Below are positions 8,788 through 18,473 of a stretch of 64,000 nt of DNA, in pieces. A model generated the notes under the pieces. It had not been told where the DNA came from. It worked only from the letters and a program-made list of their open reading frames with translations, and searched no databases. Position 1 is the stretch's first letter; every line of letters starts with the position of its first letter. The position numbers and the translations under genes were made by a program. The DNA comes from Corallincola holothuriorum (GTDB taxonomy: Bacteria; Pseudomonadota; Gammaproteobacteria; Enterobacterales; Neiellaceae), in assembly GCF_003336225.1 (NCBI RefSeq), contig NZ_QPID01000001.1, positions 248,001 to 312,000 on the forward strand, written 5' to 3'.

Positions 8788-9543
8788 ATGAGTACTGCAA
8801 TGGATAGAAAGACACTGATACGATATTTGGATGACTTTCTGGTTGTCGATCAATTTAGAGATTATTGTCCTAACGGCTTGCAGGTTGAAGGTTCACTTGT
8901 CGTGCAAAATGTTGTTACCGGGGTAACAGCCAGCGCCGCCTTGATTGATAAAGCGATAGCCTTAAAAGCAGATACCTTACTGGTACATCACGGCTATTTT
9001 TGGAAGGGCGAATCTCCAGAAATTGTTGGGATCAAAGCGAATCGCATTAGAAAGTTAATCCAGAACAACATTAATCTAGTGGCTTACCATCTACCGCTCG
9101 ATGCCCATCCTGTTGTTGGCAACAATGCGCAACTCGCAAAGCTGCTTGGTATCGCTCAAACAGAGAGTTCTGATCCGACAAGCGTTCTCGCTACAGGCGC
9201 ATTTTCGCCGCCAATCAAAAGTGTTGAGCTAGCAGAGCGGCTTAGCCAAACGCTTAACCGAGCACCGTTGCATAGTGCTGTGGTTGATGAGATTAAGAGC
9301 GTGGCGTGGTGCACTGGTGGCGGTCAAGACTTTATTGAGCAAGCCGCCGATTTGGGGTGTGATGCGTTTATTTCCGGTGAAGTTTCTGAACGTACTGTTC
9401 TTCTTTCGCGAGAGCTAGGTATTGATTTTTTTGCAGCCGGTCATCACGCGACAGAGCGTTACGGCATTAAGGCGTTAGGTGAACACTTGAATGAGAAGTT
9501 CGGTCTGGATGTTAGTTTTGTTGATATCGACAATCCTGCATAA
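8788..9543 (+). CDS. ybgI: YbgI/Nif3 family dinuclear metal protein
   Basis: The protein has about 251 residues and matches E. coli YbgI (247 residues) throughout. Metal-site motifs are visible: the HHGYFWKGE pair of histidines, the YHLPLDAHPVVGNNAQLA motif, and the C-terminal GHHATERYGIKAL. Family members are labelled GTP cyclohydrolase I type 2 homologues, but that activity is not established for YbgI. The ATG at 8788 is preferred (AGGTGG at 8780-8785); a GTG at 8782 and an ATG at 8800 are in frame. The 6-nt gap from yebG places it downstream of the LexA-controlled promoter, which is unusual. It is convergent with elyC, with only 11 nt between the stops. Confidence 0.92.
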   Translation: MSTAMDRKTLIRYLDDFLVVDQFRDYCPNGLQVEGSLVVQNVVTGVTASAALIDKAIALKADTLLVHHGYFWKGESPEIVGIKANRIRKLIQNNINLVAYHLPLDAHPVVGNNAQLAKLLGIAQTESSDPTSVLATGAFSPPIKSVELAERLSQTLNRAPLHSAVVDEIKSVAWCTGGGQDFIEQAADLGCDAFISGEVSERTVLLSRELGIDFFAAGHHATERYGIKALGEHLNEKFGLDVSFVDIDNPA

Positions 9544-9554
9544 GTCGTGATGGC

Positions 9555-10310
9555 TTAGTGGCCGCCTAGCCATACCCACAAACGCCCCATATATTCGTAC
9601 CAGGCTTGGCGAGTTTTCCTTATCTGGTCACTATCGGGGCGGTAGTACCACCAATCTCTCGGTTTATCAGGGGTTCCCCGAATATCAGCGGGGACCGGGT
9701 AGGGATCTAGTCCCTGGCGTTTAAACAAGTTCACTGCTCTAGGCAAATGGCTGGCCGAAGTGACCAGCGCAAACGGTGCTTGTTTAATAAAGGACGCTGT
9801 CGCAATAGCTTCTTCTGATGTGTCCCTCGGTGAAGGTAAGACAACTGCATTCTGGGCCGGAAGTCCTAGGGAAATCGCTACATCCCTCATAACGATAGCG
9901 CTGGCGGTATATTCCGCTCCGCCATATCCGGTGAATATCATAATACGGTTAGGTTTTTGATAGAAATGCCGTAGCCCTTCAGTTACTCGTTTAAGCGCGC
10001 ATTCGTATAATCTTGCTGAAATAACATCAATGGGTAGGCTTTGGTGCCCGCAACCAAGCACAACAATATACTTAGTGTCTTCGGGCAGAGAGAGCACCGC
10101 AGGGTACTCTTTTTCAACCGCCGCGATCTGGTAATCACCGGCAGGGGGAATAGAGGTAAAAACGATCAGCAACAAGGTGATTGCAAGCAGGCTGGTGACT
10201 ATTCTATGGCTGCCAGATTTAATCGCCATAATTAGCGCGACTAAACATAGAAGAAAGATAATGGGCAGAGGAGAGATCCAAGCTGCTGCTAATTTTTTTA
10301 TTATAAACAT
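9555..10310 (-). CDS. elyC: ElyC-like DUF218 envelope biogenesis protein
   Basis: This 251-residue inner-membrane protein has two N-terminal hydrophobic helices (about residues 9-30 and 36-54) and a DUF218 domain facing the periplasm. Motifs include KYIVVLGCGHQS, MIFTGYGG and LVTSASHLPRAVNLF, in the same order as E. coli ElyC (YcbC, 259 residues). ElyC is linked to peptidoglycan and lipid-carrier metabolism at low temperature. SanA and YdcF share the domain, but the two N-terminal helices and the C-terminal YEYMGRLWVWL favour ElyC. The gene is monocistronic, about 45 nt downstream of the minus-strand solute-binding gene, with which it may be co-transcribed. Confidence 0.88.
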   Translation of the reverse strand: MFIIKKLAAAWISPLPIIFLLCLVALIMAIKSGSHRIVTSLLAITLLLIVFTSIPPAGDYQIAAVEKEYPAVLSLPEDTKYIVVLGCGHQSLPIDVISARLYECALKRVTEGLRHFYQKPNRIMIFTGYGGAEYTASAIVMRDVAISLGLPAQNAVVLPSPRDTSEEAIATASFIKQAPFALVTSASHLPRAVNLFKRQGLDPYPVPADIRGTPDKPRDWWYYRPDSDQIRKTRQAWYEYMGRLWVWLGGH

Positions 10311-10354
10311 CTACTATTCTCTCGAATTACCTATTTTCGTCCCTGAACATCATC

Positions 10355-11221
10355 TCACTCTCTATCTATCCAAAAGCTTGAGTCTGGCAGTGGGGTGTCG
10401 TCACTTAAGAATGGGTTATTTAAATGGATAACTTTTCTATCTTTTAACTGCGCTAGGTGGATCCACTCACCAAAGGCTTCAAAAAAATGCTTCTCAAATG
10501 AGCCATTGGCTTTGGCTATTTTTAGTCCCGCGAGCAGGCGTTTTGCAAGAGCGTCATCGCTGCTATTGACGAAAAAATAGCGCGGGAAAGGGTAGTATAA
10601 AGCCAAGTGTTGCTCCACTGCCAATCCTGGATGTTGCCCCTTAAACCGTTCTATCTCTTGCCAAGCTTCATTCAAGCCTCTGGGGAAATAATCAACACGC
10701 CGCTGCTCGACCATATTGAATAGTTCTTCATATTCCGGATGGCCGATCACCGGGATCTGGTTTGAATACAGTATTTGCATATCTGCCCAGTGCAAACCAA
10801 AGCCAGCGATCATGTTGTCTCTGAGTTGGTCGATATTTTCAACTCTACTAAACTTGTCTTGGCTCTCTTGATGGATTAATAAGATCCGATAGCCAAGAAG
10901 CCCGCCAAGGACAGGGAACTTCACCGATTGAAACCGTAGTTCTCTTTCTCTGTTTGTGGGCACAAATGCGACATCAACCTTTCCTTGCTCGAGCAAGCGC
11001 AAACCTCGAGCTTCATTCACCTTTTGGTTGAAAGCGACCGCTTTTGCTGGTCCATACTGTTCGGCAGTATTGTCCAGCGCCATCTGTAGAAGCTCTATAT
11101 CATAAGAAAATCGTGCATCATCTTGAAAGTAAACTACTTGCTTTACCTTTTCTGCATGCGCATTGATACAGCAAAAAGCTAATAAAACTATCGAAATTTT
11201 TGTAAGGCGTGACTGGCTCAT
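10355..11221 (-). CDS. Orphan periplasmic solute-binding-like protein (paralogue 1)
   Basis: The 288 residues start with a Sec signal peptide (cleavage expected after CCINAHA, residues 17-23). The rest has the layout of a family 3 extracellular solute-binding fold, including GLLGYRILLIHQ, an FSRVENIDQLRD segment, VDYFPRGLNEA and LALYYPFPRYFFVN. There are no permease or ATPase genes nearby, so a role as a sensor-like or orphan binding protein is possible. It is clearly related to the protein at 24333-25256, which shares GLLG(Y/F)R, DYFPR and YFF-N in the same order. It is divergent from the alpha-galactosidase gene across a 120-bp region. The ligand is unknown. Confidence 0.8.
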   Translation of the reverse strand: MSQSRLTKISIVLLAFCCINAHAEKVKQVVYFQDDARFSYDIELLQMALDNTAEQYGPAKAVAFNQKVNEARGLRLLEQGKVDVAFVPTNRERELRFQSVKFPVLGGLLGYRILLIHQESQDKFSRVENIDQLRDNMIAGFGLHWADMQILYSNQIPVIGHPEYEELFNMVEQRRVDYFPRGLNEAWQEIERFKGQHPGLAVEQHLALYYPFPRYFFVNSSDDALAKRLLAGLKIAKANGSFEKHFFEAFGEWIHLAQLKDRKVIHLNNPFLSDDTPLPDSSFWIDRE

Positions 11222-11341
11222 ATAGTGCCTCGATGACTGACAAAAAGGTTAGGATATATTTTGCTATACCAATATAGTTATAAAGAACTCAGTTAGTTGA
11301 CTAGATGATCACAAATTAGATTTGGATCGACAGGAAATATT

Positions 11342-13072
11342 ATGACGTTGCACTCACTTACCGAATCTTCCTCGTCCATTACTAGTGGGAATAACGCGGC
11401 AGACCACTTCTTTCTGCTTCGACCGTTTGATGATGGGGTAATGACTGCTGAGTTAACCAATCAGACTGGCCGTTATCAGACCGTAGACAAAGTGGTTATT
11501 TATGATTGGCAACATGGTCTGAATGATGATGCGCTCTTATACGGTGAAGGCTTTCAAATGTTATCGCAAACCGGCGGAGTGCTTGCTAAGCCTGTTGATA
11601 TTGGTCGTTGTGATGATGGTAAAGCCTATCGGCTGTATGATCCTAATCGAGAACAACGCGTTTACAATCTCTGCGTTCTCAATTCCGGCAACCAACTCAT
11701 ATTGCTTGGCTTTGTCTCTTGTCATCGCTTCGCTGGCTATTTTTCTTTGCGGCATGGAAGGATCGAGGTCACGCTGGATCTGGAAGGGGTGACTCTTGCG
11801 CCCCATGAAACAATCCAGTTAGAAGGCTTTTGCTGCCTTGAGGGGCAATACTTAGATCAGCTGCTATCGCAATTCGGTCAATTGATGCAGGTCGCTCATC
11901 CCCGAGCGCTTCCAGAGAAGATCCCCCAAGGGTGGTGCTCATGGTATCACTACTACGAAAATGTCACGGCGGATGACGTTCGAGAAAACTTGGCAGAATT
12001 AAAGTCATACCCTGCATTAGAGTTCATTCAAATCGATGATGGCTATCAAGCGTTTATGGGGGATTGGCTGACTCCTTCTGACAAGTTTGACGGTGGCGTT
12101 CCTGCGCTGATAAAAGAGATTAAAGGCCAAGGGAAAAAAGCTGGGATCTGGCTGGCGCCTTTTATTGCCGAACGCGGATCACGTTTGTTTAAAGAACATC
12201 CTGAATGGTTTGTAAAGCACCCCGAAACAGATCAACCGCTAGCGGCAGAAGAGGTGACTTATGGTGGCTGGCGCTGTACGCCGTGGTACATGTTAGACGC
12301 GACGCAGTCAGAAGTTATTCAATACCTTAAGCATGTGGTTAGTACAATGAGAAATTCGTGGGGGGTTGACTATTTTAAGCTCGACGCGAACTTTTGGGGG
12401 GCCGTTCATGGGGGAAAATTGAGCCGGGAAAACGTGACACGCGTTGAGGCTTATCGTTTGGGCATGCAAGCGATTAATGAAGCTGCCGATGGTGCGTTTA
12501 TTCTCGGCTGCAATGCACCCATGTGGCCAAGCGTTGGGCTAGTCGACGGTATGCGTGTGTCCGACGATGTTGAGCGGCAGTGGTATCGCTTTAATCAGAT
12601 ACGGCGTGAGACCTTCTATCGTAATTGGTGCCACGGAACATTGTGGCTCAATGATCCTGATTGTTTGGTATTTAGGGATATACCCGGTCAGGTTGCAAAC
12701 CAGGCAAACTATCGTCTGCATTTAACAACTATCATCGCTAGCGGTGGCATTCTGATGCTCGGTGATAGATTAAACGCGCTTACCACCGAGCAAAAGTCTT
12801 TCGTAAAAGAAGTGAGCCGGTTAATTGATCAAGGCTATGGTGCAGCGCAGTTCGTTGGTCTTGATCAGCATGTTGGTGTGGCGAACTGTAGTGGTGGACG
12901 CTTAGTCACATTGACCAATGGTGGCGAAGAAGCGCTGACACTATCAATTGCCCTGCAGAGTGAAGAAAGCTGCAACGTCATTGTGGGCGCAGAAGTGAGG
13001 TTGGAAAGTGATTGTGTTGTTGTCGTTCTCGACGGCTACGATGGCGCTGTTATTGAATTAACTAAAAGCTGA
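11342..13072 (+). CDS. Alpha-galactosidase, glycoside hydrolase family 36 type
   Basis: The protein has 576 residues without a signal peptide, so it should be cytoplasmic. An N-terminal beta-sandwich (about 1-185) precedes a TIM barrel starting GWCSWYHYYENVT (197-209). Family motifs follow: QIDDGYQ (230-236), KKAGIWLAPFIAE, then YFKLDAN with predicted nucleophile Asp348, and MRVSDDV with the acid/base at Asp408 or Asp409. This is the GH36 (alpha-galactosidase/raffinose synthase) clan D arrangement. It is shorter than the roughly 700-residue RafA/AgaA type enzymes. AGGA precedes the ATG. No sugar transporter gene adjoins it; the neighbouring solute-binding and exported proteins are not proven partners. 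Substrate (alpha-galactosides such as raffinose or melibiose) is inferred from the family. Confidence 0.88.
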   Translation: MTLHSLTESSSSITSGNNAADHFFLLRPFDDGVMTAELTNQTGRYQTVDKVVIYDWQHGLNDDALLYGEGFQMLSQTGGVLAKPVDIGRCDDGKAYRLYDPNREQRVYNLCVLNSGNQLILLGFVSCHRFAGYFSLRHGRIEVTLDLEGVTLAPHETIQLEGFCCLEGQYLDQLLSQFGQLMQVAHPRALPEKIPQGWCSWYHYYENVTADDVRENLAELKSYPALEFIQIDDGYQAFMGDWLTPSDKFDGGVPALIKEIKGQGKKAGIWLAPFIAERGSRLFKEHPEWFVKHPETDQPLAAEEVTYGGWRCTPWYMLDATQSEVIQYLKHVVSTMRNSWGVDYFKLDANFWGAVHGGKLSRENVTRVEAYRLGMQAINEAADGAFILGCNAPMWPSVGLVDGMRVSDDVERQWYRFNQIRRETFYRNWCHGTLWLNDPDCLVFRDIPGQVANQANYRLHLTTIIASGGILMLGDRLNALTTEQKSFVKEVSRLIDQGYGAAQFVGLDQHVGVANCSGGRLVTLTNGGEEALTLSIALQSEESCNVIVGAEVRLESDCVVVVLDGYDGAVIELTKS

Positions 13073-13637
13073 TATCAATACCGACGGCGACATTACTGTC
13101 GCCATGGTTAGGAATTGCGCCAGAGCTAAACATCGTTTGAACCGTTACATCTTTATTGATTAGGTAACTGGTGCCAAAGCCGATTGCAAAATCTTTATTC
13201 AGTACGCCTGTTTGCTCACCAGCGTAGTAGTGATAGAGCGGGTCATCAGCGCCTATGTTTAGCAAGTCATTTCGTTGCTTGTCATAAAACTGTCCAAAGA
13301 GTTCAACTTGATAGCCATCATCTAGATAGGGAATGGCAACCATTGGCAGAGCGACCATTTCATACAGTTTTGAATCTGGGAAGTAGCTCTCCTGGGCTGA
13401 AGGTGCGAATTTTGCCTTCTGGTATACGTCACTCAGTGTATTAGTGATTAGCTCATAAGCTGTCGCTGGAAGCGAAAGCGGATCTTGCTTAGAGGTAGGC
13501 ATCGGTGTTTGCTGATCGTAGGCCGACATAATGAACAAACGTGACCCGTCGAATATTTCGACATCCGCCGCGTTCGCGCTCAAGGAGCAACATGTTGTTA
13601 ATATCGCTACGATACCTGTCAGGGACTGCTTAACCAC
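13062..13637 (-). CDS. Small exported protein, possible outer-membrane protein
   Basis: I do not recognise this 191-residue protein. It starts with a signal peptide (cleavage near LSANA|ADVE, residue 23) and ends in alternating residues with a terminal phenylalanine (VAVGIDISF), the usual C-terminal signal of outer-membrane beta-barrels. The last 80 residues (FAIGFGTSYLINKDVTVQTM) also look like beta-strands, but the protein is short for a full barrel. The start is a GTG at 13635-13637, chosen because it completes the signal peptide. Its 3' end overlaps the alpha-galactosidase 3' end by 11 nt in convergent orientation. Confidence 0.7.
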   Translation of the reverse strand: MVKQSLTGIVAILTTCCSLSANAADVEIFDGSRLFIMSAYDQQTPMPTSKQDPLSLPATAYELITNTLSDVYQKAKFAPSAQESYFPDSKLYEMVALPMVAIPYLDDGYQVELFGQFYDKQRNDLLNIGADDPLYHYYAGEQTGVLNKDFAIGFGTSYLINKDVTVQTMFSSGAIPNHGDSNVAVGIDISF

Positions 13638-13832
13638 TGAGATACACCGATTAATAAACTTTAGACGTGTTAAATGTAAACAAATTTAACAAATCAATCA
13701 AAGGGGAATTGATTAAATATTGCTCGGGATCACGAGTGAATTTGTAAGCTACGAAAAACAAAGGGATTTAAATTTTGCTTATGTAAAATATTTTGACACT
13801 GAAATTGGTTGAAACGAGGCGCAAGGGGAGTT
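13638..13832. other. Intergenic region with no gene, upstream of the exported protein gene
   Basis: This AT-rich stretch between the exported protein gene and tRNA-Val should hold the promoter of the former on the minus strand and the end of the tRNA transcript. I see no convincing open reading frame or strong T-tailed hairpin. Confidence 0.5.
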
Positions 13833-13909
<77 letters not shown>

Positions 13910-13937
13910 TTTACTGCTGCTGTTTGAAGCGGCTCGT

Positions 13938-13965
13938 ATAGTAGCAAATGAATTTTCCTGCGCAA
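13938..13965 (-). promoter_or_regulatory. Candidate sigma-70 promoter of tRNA-Val
   Basis: On the minus strand TTGCGC (13960-13965) and TACTAT (13938-13943) are separated by 16 bp and placed about 29 nt upstream of the tRNA 5' end. A GC-containing discriminator follows, as is common for stable RNA promoters. Confidence 0.6.
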
Positions 13966-14132
13966 GCAGTTTTTTTGTTTTGACAACTGTTTGGTGATTT
14001 ATCAGTCGATGGGAATGCGCCAGCCTCATGTTGCAGATCATAAAGTCTGTTTAAAACTGGTCAGTATTGGTGTGGATCAGTTAGAATTCCTGCCTTTATA
14101 ACGACATAAACTGGGATCTGCGCGTTCTGCGC

Positions 14133-15131
<999 letters not shown>

Positions 15132-15152
15132 TAGCCGAGGAGAACAAGAATA

Positions 15153-17534
15153 ATGAAATTCAGCGAACAGTGGTTGCGCGAATGGGTATCACCAAAATCA
15201 ACGAGTGATGAGCTGGCTGAACAGATCACTATGGCCGGCTTAGAAGTGGATGAAATTGTCCCTGTAGCGGGTGAGTTCACCGGTATCGTGATTGGCGAAG
15301 TGGTCAGTTGCGCTAAACACCCTGAAGCGGACAAGTTGCAGGTTACCAAAATTGATGTGGGTGACGAGGAGTTACTGGATATCGTATGTGGCGCCGCGAA
15401 TTGCCGCCAAGGCCTTAAAGTGGCTGTTGCCACCGTGGGTGCGGTATTGCCAGGTAATTTCAAAATCAAGAAAGCGAAACTCCGCGGCCAGCCATCGTTT
15501 GGCATGCTTTGTAGTGAAGAAGAGCTGGGCATGGCAGAGAGTGCCGACGGTATTCTTGAACTTCCTCTTGATGCGCCTGTCGGCCAGTCTGTGCGTGATT
15601 ACCTGCAACTGGATGACTCTGTCATTGACGTCGACTTGACGACCAACCGTGCTGATTGCCTGAGCATTACTGGTCTGGCACGGGAAGTAGGTGTTCTGAA
15701 CCAAATCGATGTGCAGGGCCCAGTCAGTAATTCGGTTGAAACCAGCATCACTGATGTTTTCCCTATTTCAGTGTCGGCAACAGAAGCATGTCCACGCTAT
15801 TTGGGTCAGGTTATAAAGAGTGTCGATGTCACTGCATCGACGCCTTTGTGGATGGTTGAAAAACTACGTCGTTGTGGCATACGGTCTATCGATCCAATTG
15901 TCGATATCACCAATTATGTGCTGTTAGAGCTTGGCCAGCCGATGCATGCTTTTGACTTAGCGAAGTTAGACGCCGCGATCACCGTGCGCATGGCTGAAGC
16001 GGGTGAGTCGCTAACATTGCTTGATGGCAATAGTGTTGAGCTACGAGACGATACGCTTGTTATCGCTGACGCGTCAGGCCCTGTCGCAATGGCAGGCATA
16101 TTCGGTGGCGAGCGCACGGGTGTGAATGCAGACACGCAAGATATTTTACTAGAGTGTGCGTTTTTTAGCCCGCTAGCTATTACCGGTAAAGCGCGAACTT
16201 ATGGTTTGCACACCGATTCCTCTCATCGATTTGAGCGTGGTGTGGATCCCGAGTTGCAATATCGCGCGATGGCGAGAGCGATTGAGCTAGTTGTCGAAAT
16301 ATGTGGGGGGCAGGTAGGCCCTTTGATTGACCGCACTGAAGCATCTCATTTGCCGACACGAAATACTATTGAGCTGCGTCAGAGTCGTCTGGCTCGATTA
16401 TTAGGATGTAGCATTCCCAATGAGCAAGTTACTGAGATCCTGCAGCGCTTGGGGATGGCAGTTGAACTGATTGATGGTGGCTGGTCAGCGGTTGCTCCTA
16501 GCTTCCGTTTTGATATTGCTATCGAAGAGGATCTCATCGAAGAGATCGCTCGTGTTTATGGCTACAACAACATACCTAATATTGCCCCAGCGGGAAGCTT
16601 AGTGATGGGCGAGCACCAGGAAGCTGCGCTGCCTTTAGCTGAGATGAAAAAACTGCTTGTTAGTCGTGACTATCAGGAAGCGATTACATACAGTTTTGTT
16701 GATCCTAAGGCGCAAGCAGTGTTGCATCCTGAAGCTGAAGCAATCGTATTGCCGCATCCTATCTCGGTTGATATGTCAGCTATGCGCGTTAGCCTCTGGT
16801 CTGGACTCTTACAAGCCGTTAAATATAACCAGAATCGCCAGCAGACACGGGTTCGTATATTTGAAAGTGGCCTTCGCTTCTTGCCAAACGGCGAAAATTT
16901 ACCGGATCAGCAAGGGATGATCGCTGGCGCTATTACCGGGGGCAAGGTTGATGAGCATTGGGATGATGTGTCATCGAATGTCGACTTCTTCGATTTGAAA
17001 GGTGAAGTAGAAGCGTTATTGTCGCTAACCTCTGATGCAGAAACATTTAGTTTCAAAAAGGAAGTGAATCCAGCCCTTCATCCAGGGCAATCTGCTCGGA
17101 TATATCGTGGTGATGTTGCCGTAGGTTGGTGTGGTGCTTTGCACCCGCAAGTTGCGGATAAGCTTGGTATTGATAGCCAAGTTTTCCTGTTTGAGTTGTC
17201 ATTAAGCAGCGTATTGCAGCGAAAAGTACCTGAAGCTGCGCCTGTTTCACGCTTCCCTGCTAATCGCAGAGATATCGCGATTGTCGTTGAAGAGCAGATA
17301 AATGCTGCAGACTTAATAAATGCCTCAAGGAAAGTTGGCGGAAATCAGTTAGTTGGCATAGACTTGTTCGATGTATACAGGGGCAAAGGTATTCCAGACG
17401 GACACAAAAGTCTCGCTTTAGCGTTGCGCTTACAAGATAACGAGCGGACGTTAGAGGAAAACGAGATGGCTGCCATCGTGCAACGCGTCGTGGACACCCT
17501 GTCCTCAGAATATGGTGCTTGTTTGAGGGACTGA
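15153..17534 (+). CDS. pheT: Phenylalanyl-tRNA synthetase beta subunit
   Basis: The beta subunit has 793 residues (795 in E. coli). In order it shows an N-terminal tRNA-binding EMAP-like domain (about 40-150, with [17 protein letters not shown]), the B3/B4 editing domain (with [22 protein letters not shown]-like sequence near 155-175), the B5 domain, the catalytic-like core, and the C-terminal ferredoxin-fold anticodon-binding domain ([14 protein letters not shown] to the end). The DNA has a GAGGAG Shine-Dalgarno. The stop is 2 nt before the ihfA ATG. Identification is secure. Confidence 0.98.
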   Translation: MKFSEQWLREWVSPKSTSDELAEQITMAGLEVDEIVPVAGEFTGIVIGEVVSCAKHPEADKLQVTKIDVGDEELLDIVCGAANCRQGLKVAVATVGAVLPGNFKIKKAKLRGQPSFGMLCSEEELGMAESADGILELPLDAPVGQSVRDYLQLDDSVIDVDLTTNRADCLSITGLAREVGVLNQIDVQGPVSNSVETSITDVFPISVSATEACPRYLGQVIKSVDVTASTPLWMVEKLRRCGIRSIDPIVDITNYVLLELGQPMHAFDLAKLDAAITVRMAEAGESLTLLDGNSVELRDDTLVIADASGPVAMAGIFGGERTGVNADTQDILLECAFFSPLAITGKARTYGLHTDSSHRFERGVDPELQYRAMARAIELVVEICGGQVGPLIDRTEASHLPTRNTIELRQSRLARLLGCSIPNEQVTEILQRLGMAVELIDGGWSAVAPSFRFDIAIEEDLIEEIARVYGYNNIPNIAPAGSLVMGEHQEAALPLAEMKKLLVSRDYQEAITYSFVDPKAQAVLHPEAEAIVLPHPISVDMSAMRVSLWSGLLQAVKYNQNRQQTRVRIFESGLRFLPNGENLPDQQGMIAGAITGGKVDEHWDDVSSNVDFFDLKGEVEALLSLTSDAETFSFKKEVNPALHPGQSARIYRGDVAVGWCGALHPQVADKLGIDSQVFLFELSLSSVLQRKVPEAAPVSRFPANRRDIAIVVEEQINAADLINASRKVGGNQLVGIDLFDVYRGKGIPDGHKSLALALRLQDNERTLEENEMAAIVQRVVDTLSSEYGACLRD

Positions 17535-17536
17535 TA

Positions 17537-17836
17537 ATGGCGTTGACCAAAGCTGACATCGCTGAACACTTGTTTGAAAAGATTGGTTTGAGCAAACGGG
17601 ATTCAAAAGAGATGGTCGAATCTTTTTTTGAAGAGATCCGTTCGGCGTTGGAAAGTGGAGAACAGGTAAAGCTGTCTGGTTTTGGCAATTTTGAGTTGCG
17701 AGACAAGAATGAGCGACCTGGTCGAAATCCAAAAACTGGCGAAGATATTCCAATTTCTGCACGCAGGGTGGTGACATTTCGCCCAGGGCAAAAGCTGAAA
17801 AGCCGTGTTGAAGATGCTATCGACGGTGGTGAATAG
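17537..17836 (+). CDS. ihfA: Integration host factor alpha subunit
   Basis: IHF-alpha is the DNA-bending HU-family subunit that pairs with IHF-beta. The ATG at 17537 gives 99 residues, the E. coli length, starting [15 protein letters not shown]. The beta-arm motif [20 protein letters not shown], with the DNA-intercalating proline, is intact. An upstream in-frame TTG (17519) lies inside pheT and is not needed. The 2-nt gap from pheT indicates operon expression, as in E. coli. Confidence 0.98.
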   Translation: MALTKADIAEHLFEKIGLSKRDSKEMVESFFEEIRSALESGEQVKLSGFGNFELRDKNERPGRNPKTGEDIPISARRVVTFRPGQKLKSRVEDAIDGGE

Positions 17837-17866
17837 TTTTAAATTAGTTAAATTGATGTACTAAAG

Positions 17867-17892
17867 AAAAGCCACCTTCGGGTGGCTTTTTT
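17867..17892 (+). terminator. Rho-independent terminator of pheST-ihfA
   Basis: AAAAGCCACC and GGTGGCTTTT form a 10-bp stem around a TTCG tetraloop (17877-17880), followed by T-rich sequence, 30 nt after the ihfA stop. Confidence 0.93.
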
Positions 17893-18057
17893 GTATATCT
17901 GTTTTGATGACTACTTCTAAAGGGGTGGTTGGTGTAACAAAACTACATTAGGCGCCCATCAAGTGTGATCAACTGCAAATAATTAAATAATTCTTGTAAA
18001 CTGACTTTGCTTTAGTTACAGTGTGACCAACTTAACACTAAGGCAACGGATTGAGAC

Positions 18058-18255
18058 ATGTATATGCGTTATAGCTTCCCTAAAGTTGTGGCACGTCGCA
18101 TGTTCGTATTGGTGTTAGGCGTTATAGCTTTTCCTTTTGTGTTTAATACGAAAAGGGCTCAGCTGTTTAGTTATCTTCATCGCTACTGGCTCAAAACCAG
18201 TGATAAGCCGGTTTGGATGACTCAGTCACAGAGTGTTTTTCGTAAGATTTATTAG
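18058..18255 (+). CDS. ybfA: YbfA-like DUF2517 small membrane protein
   Basis: The 65-residue protein has one hydrophobic segment (about residues 14-28, MFVLVLGVIAFPFVF) and a C-terminal motif SYLHRYWLKTSDKPVWM that matches E. coli YbfA (DUF2517), in which SYLHR-W-KTSDKPVWM is the hallmark. Function is unknown. Two ATGs are possible (18058 and 18064). It has its own terminator immediately downstream. In E. coli ybfA also lies in the same general neighbourhood as phr, which is the next gene here. Confidence 0.85.
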   Translation: MYMRYSFPKVVARRMFVLVLGVIAFPFVFNTKRAQLFSYLHRYWLKTSDKPVWMTQSQSVFRKIY

Positions 18256-18261
18256 CCTTTG

Positions 18262-18277
18262 AGAAGCAATTGCTTCT
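18262..18277. repeat. 16-bp perfect palindrome AGAAGCAATTGCTTCT
   Basis: A perfect inverted repeat without a loop lies just after the ybfA-like stop and before the terminator. It may be part of the 3' end of the transcript or a protein site. Confidence 0.4.
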
Positions 18278-18290
18278 ATTGAATTTTTGC

Positions 18291-18318
18291 GCGGGAGTCT
18301 TTACTCCCGCTTTTTTTT
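18291..18318 (+). terminator. Rho-independent terminator after the ybfA-like gene
   Basis: GCGGGAGT (18291-18298) and ACTCCCGC (18303-18310) form a perfect 8-bp stem with loop CTTT, followed by eight T residues. Confidence 0.95.
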
Positions 18319-18382
18319 GTCAAAAATTCAGCTCCGACCAATATTCTCTCACCCTGATCACCTAAAATTAGCCTACCGCGAC

Positions 18383-18412
18383 TGATCCGAACCAGCGTTT
18401 CTGCCGTTAACC
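18383..18412 (+). promoter_or_regulatory. Candidate RpoE-ChrR (ECF) promoter upstream of phr
   Basis: TGATCC at 18383-18388 is followed after 19 bp by TAACC at 18408-18412. The TGATCC -35 element and a TAA-type -10 at about this spacing resemble promoters of the singlet-oxygen sigma factor described in Rhodobacter. The -10 match is partial. It is placed about 85 nt before the phr start. The genes downstream are typical members of that regulon. Confidence 0.4.
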
Positions 18413-18473
18413 TTTTGTGTTGTATAAACAAATATGCTGTTGTAGGCGATGTTGATCGGATAAGGGTAGTCAG

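Noticed and set aside
13948-13983. Short frame MNFPAQAVFLF upstream of pheS that could be a Phe-rich leader peptide
   Set aside because: It overlaps the likely promoter of the divergent tRNA-Val gene, has no clear ribosome site, and no terminator/antiterminator follows it.
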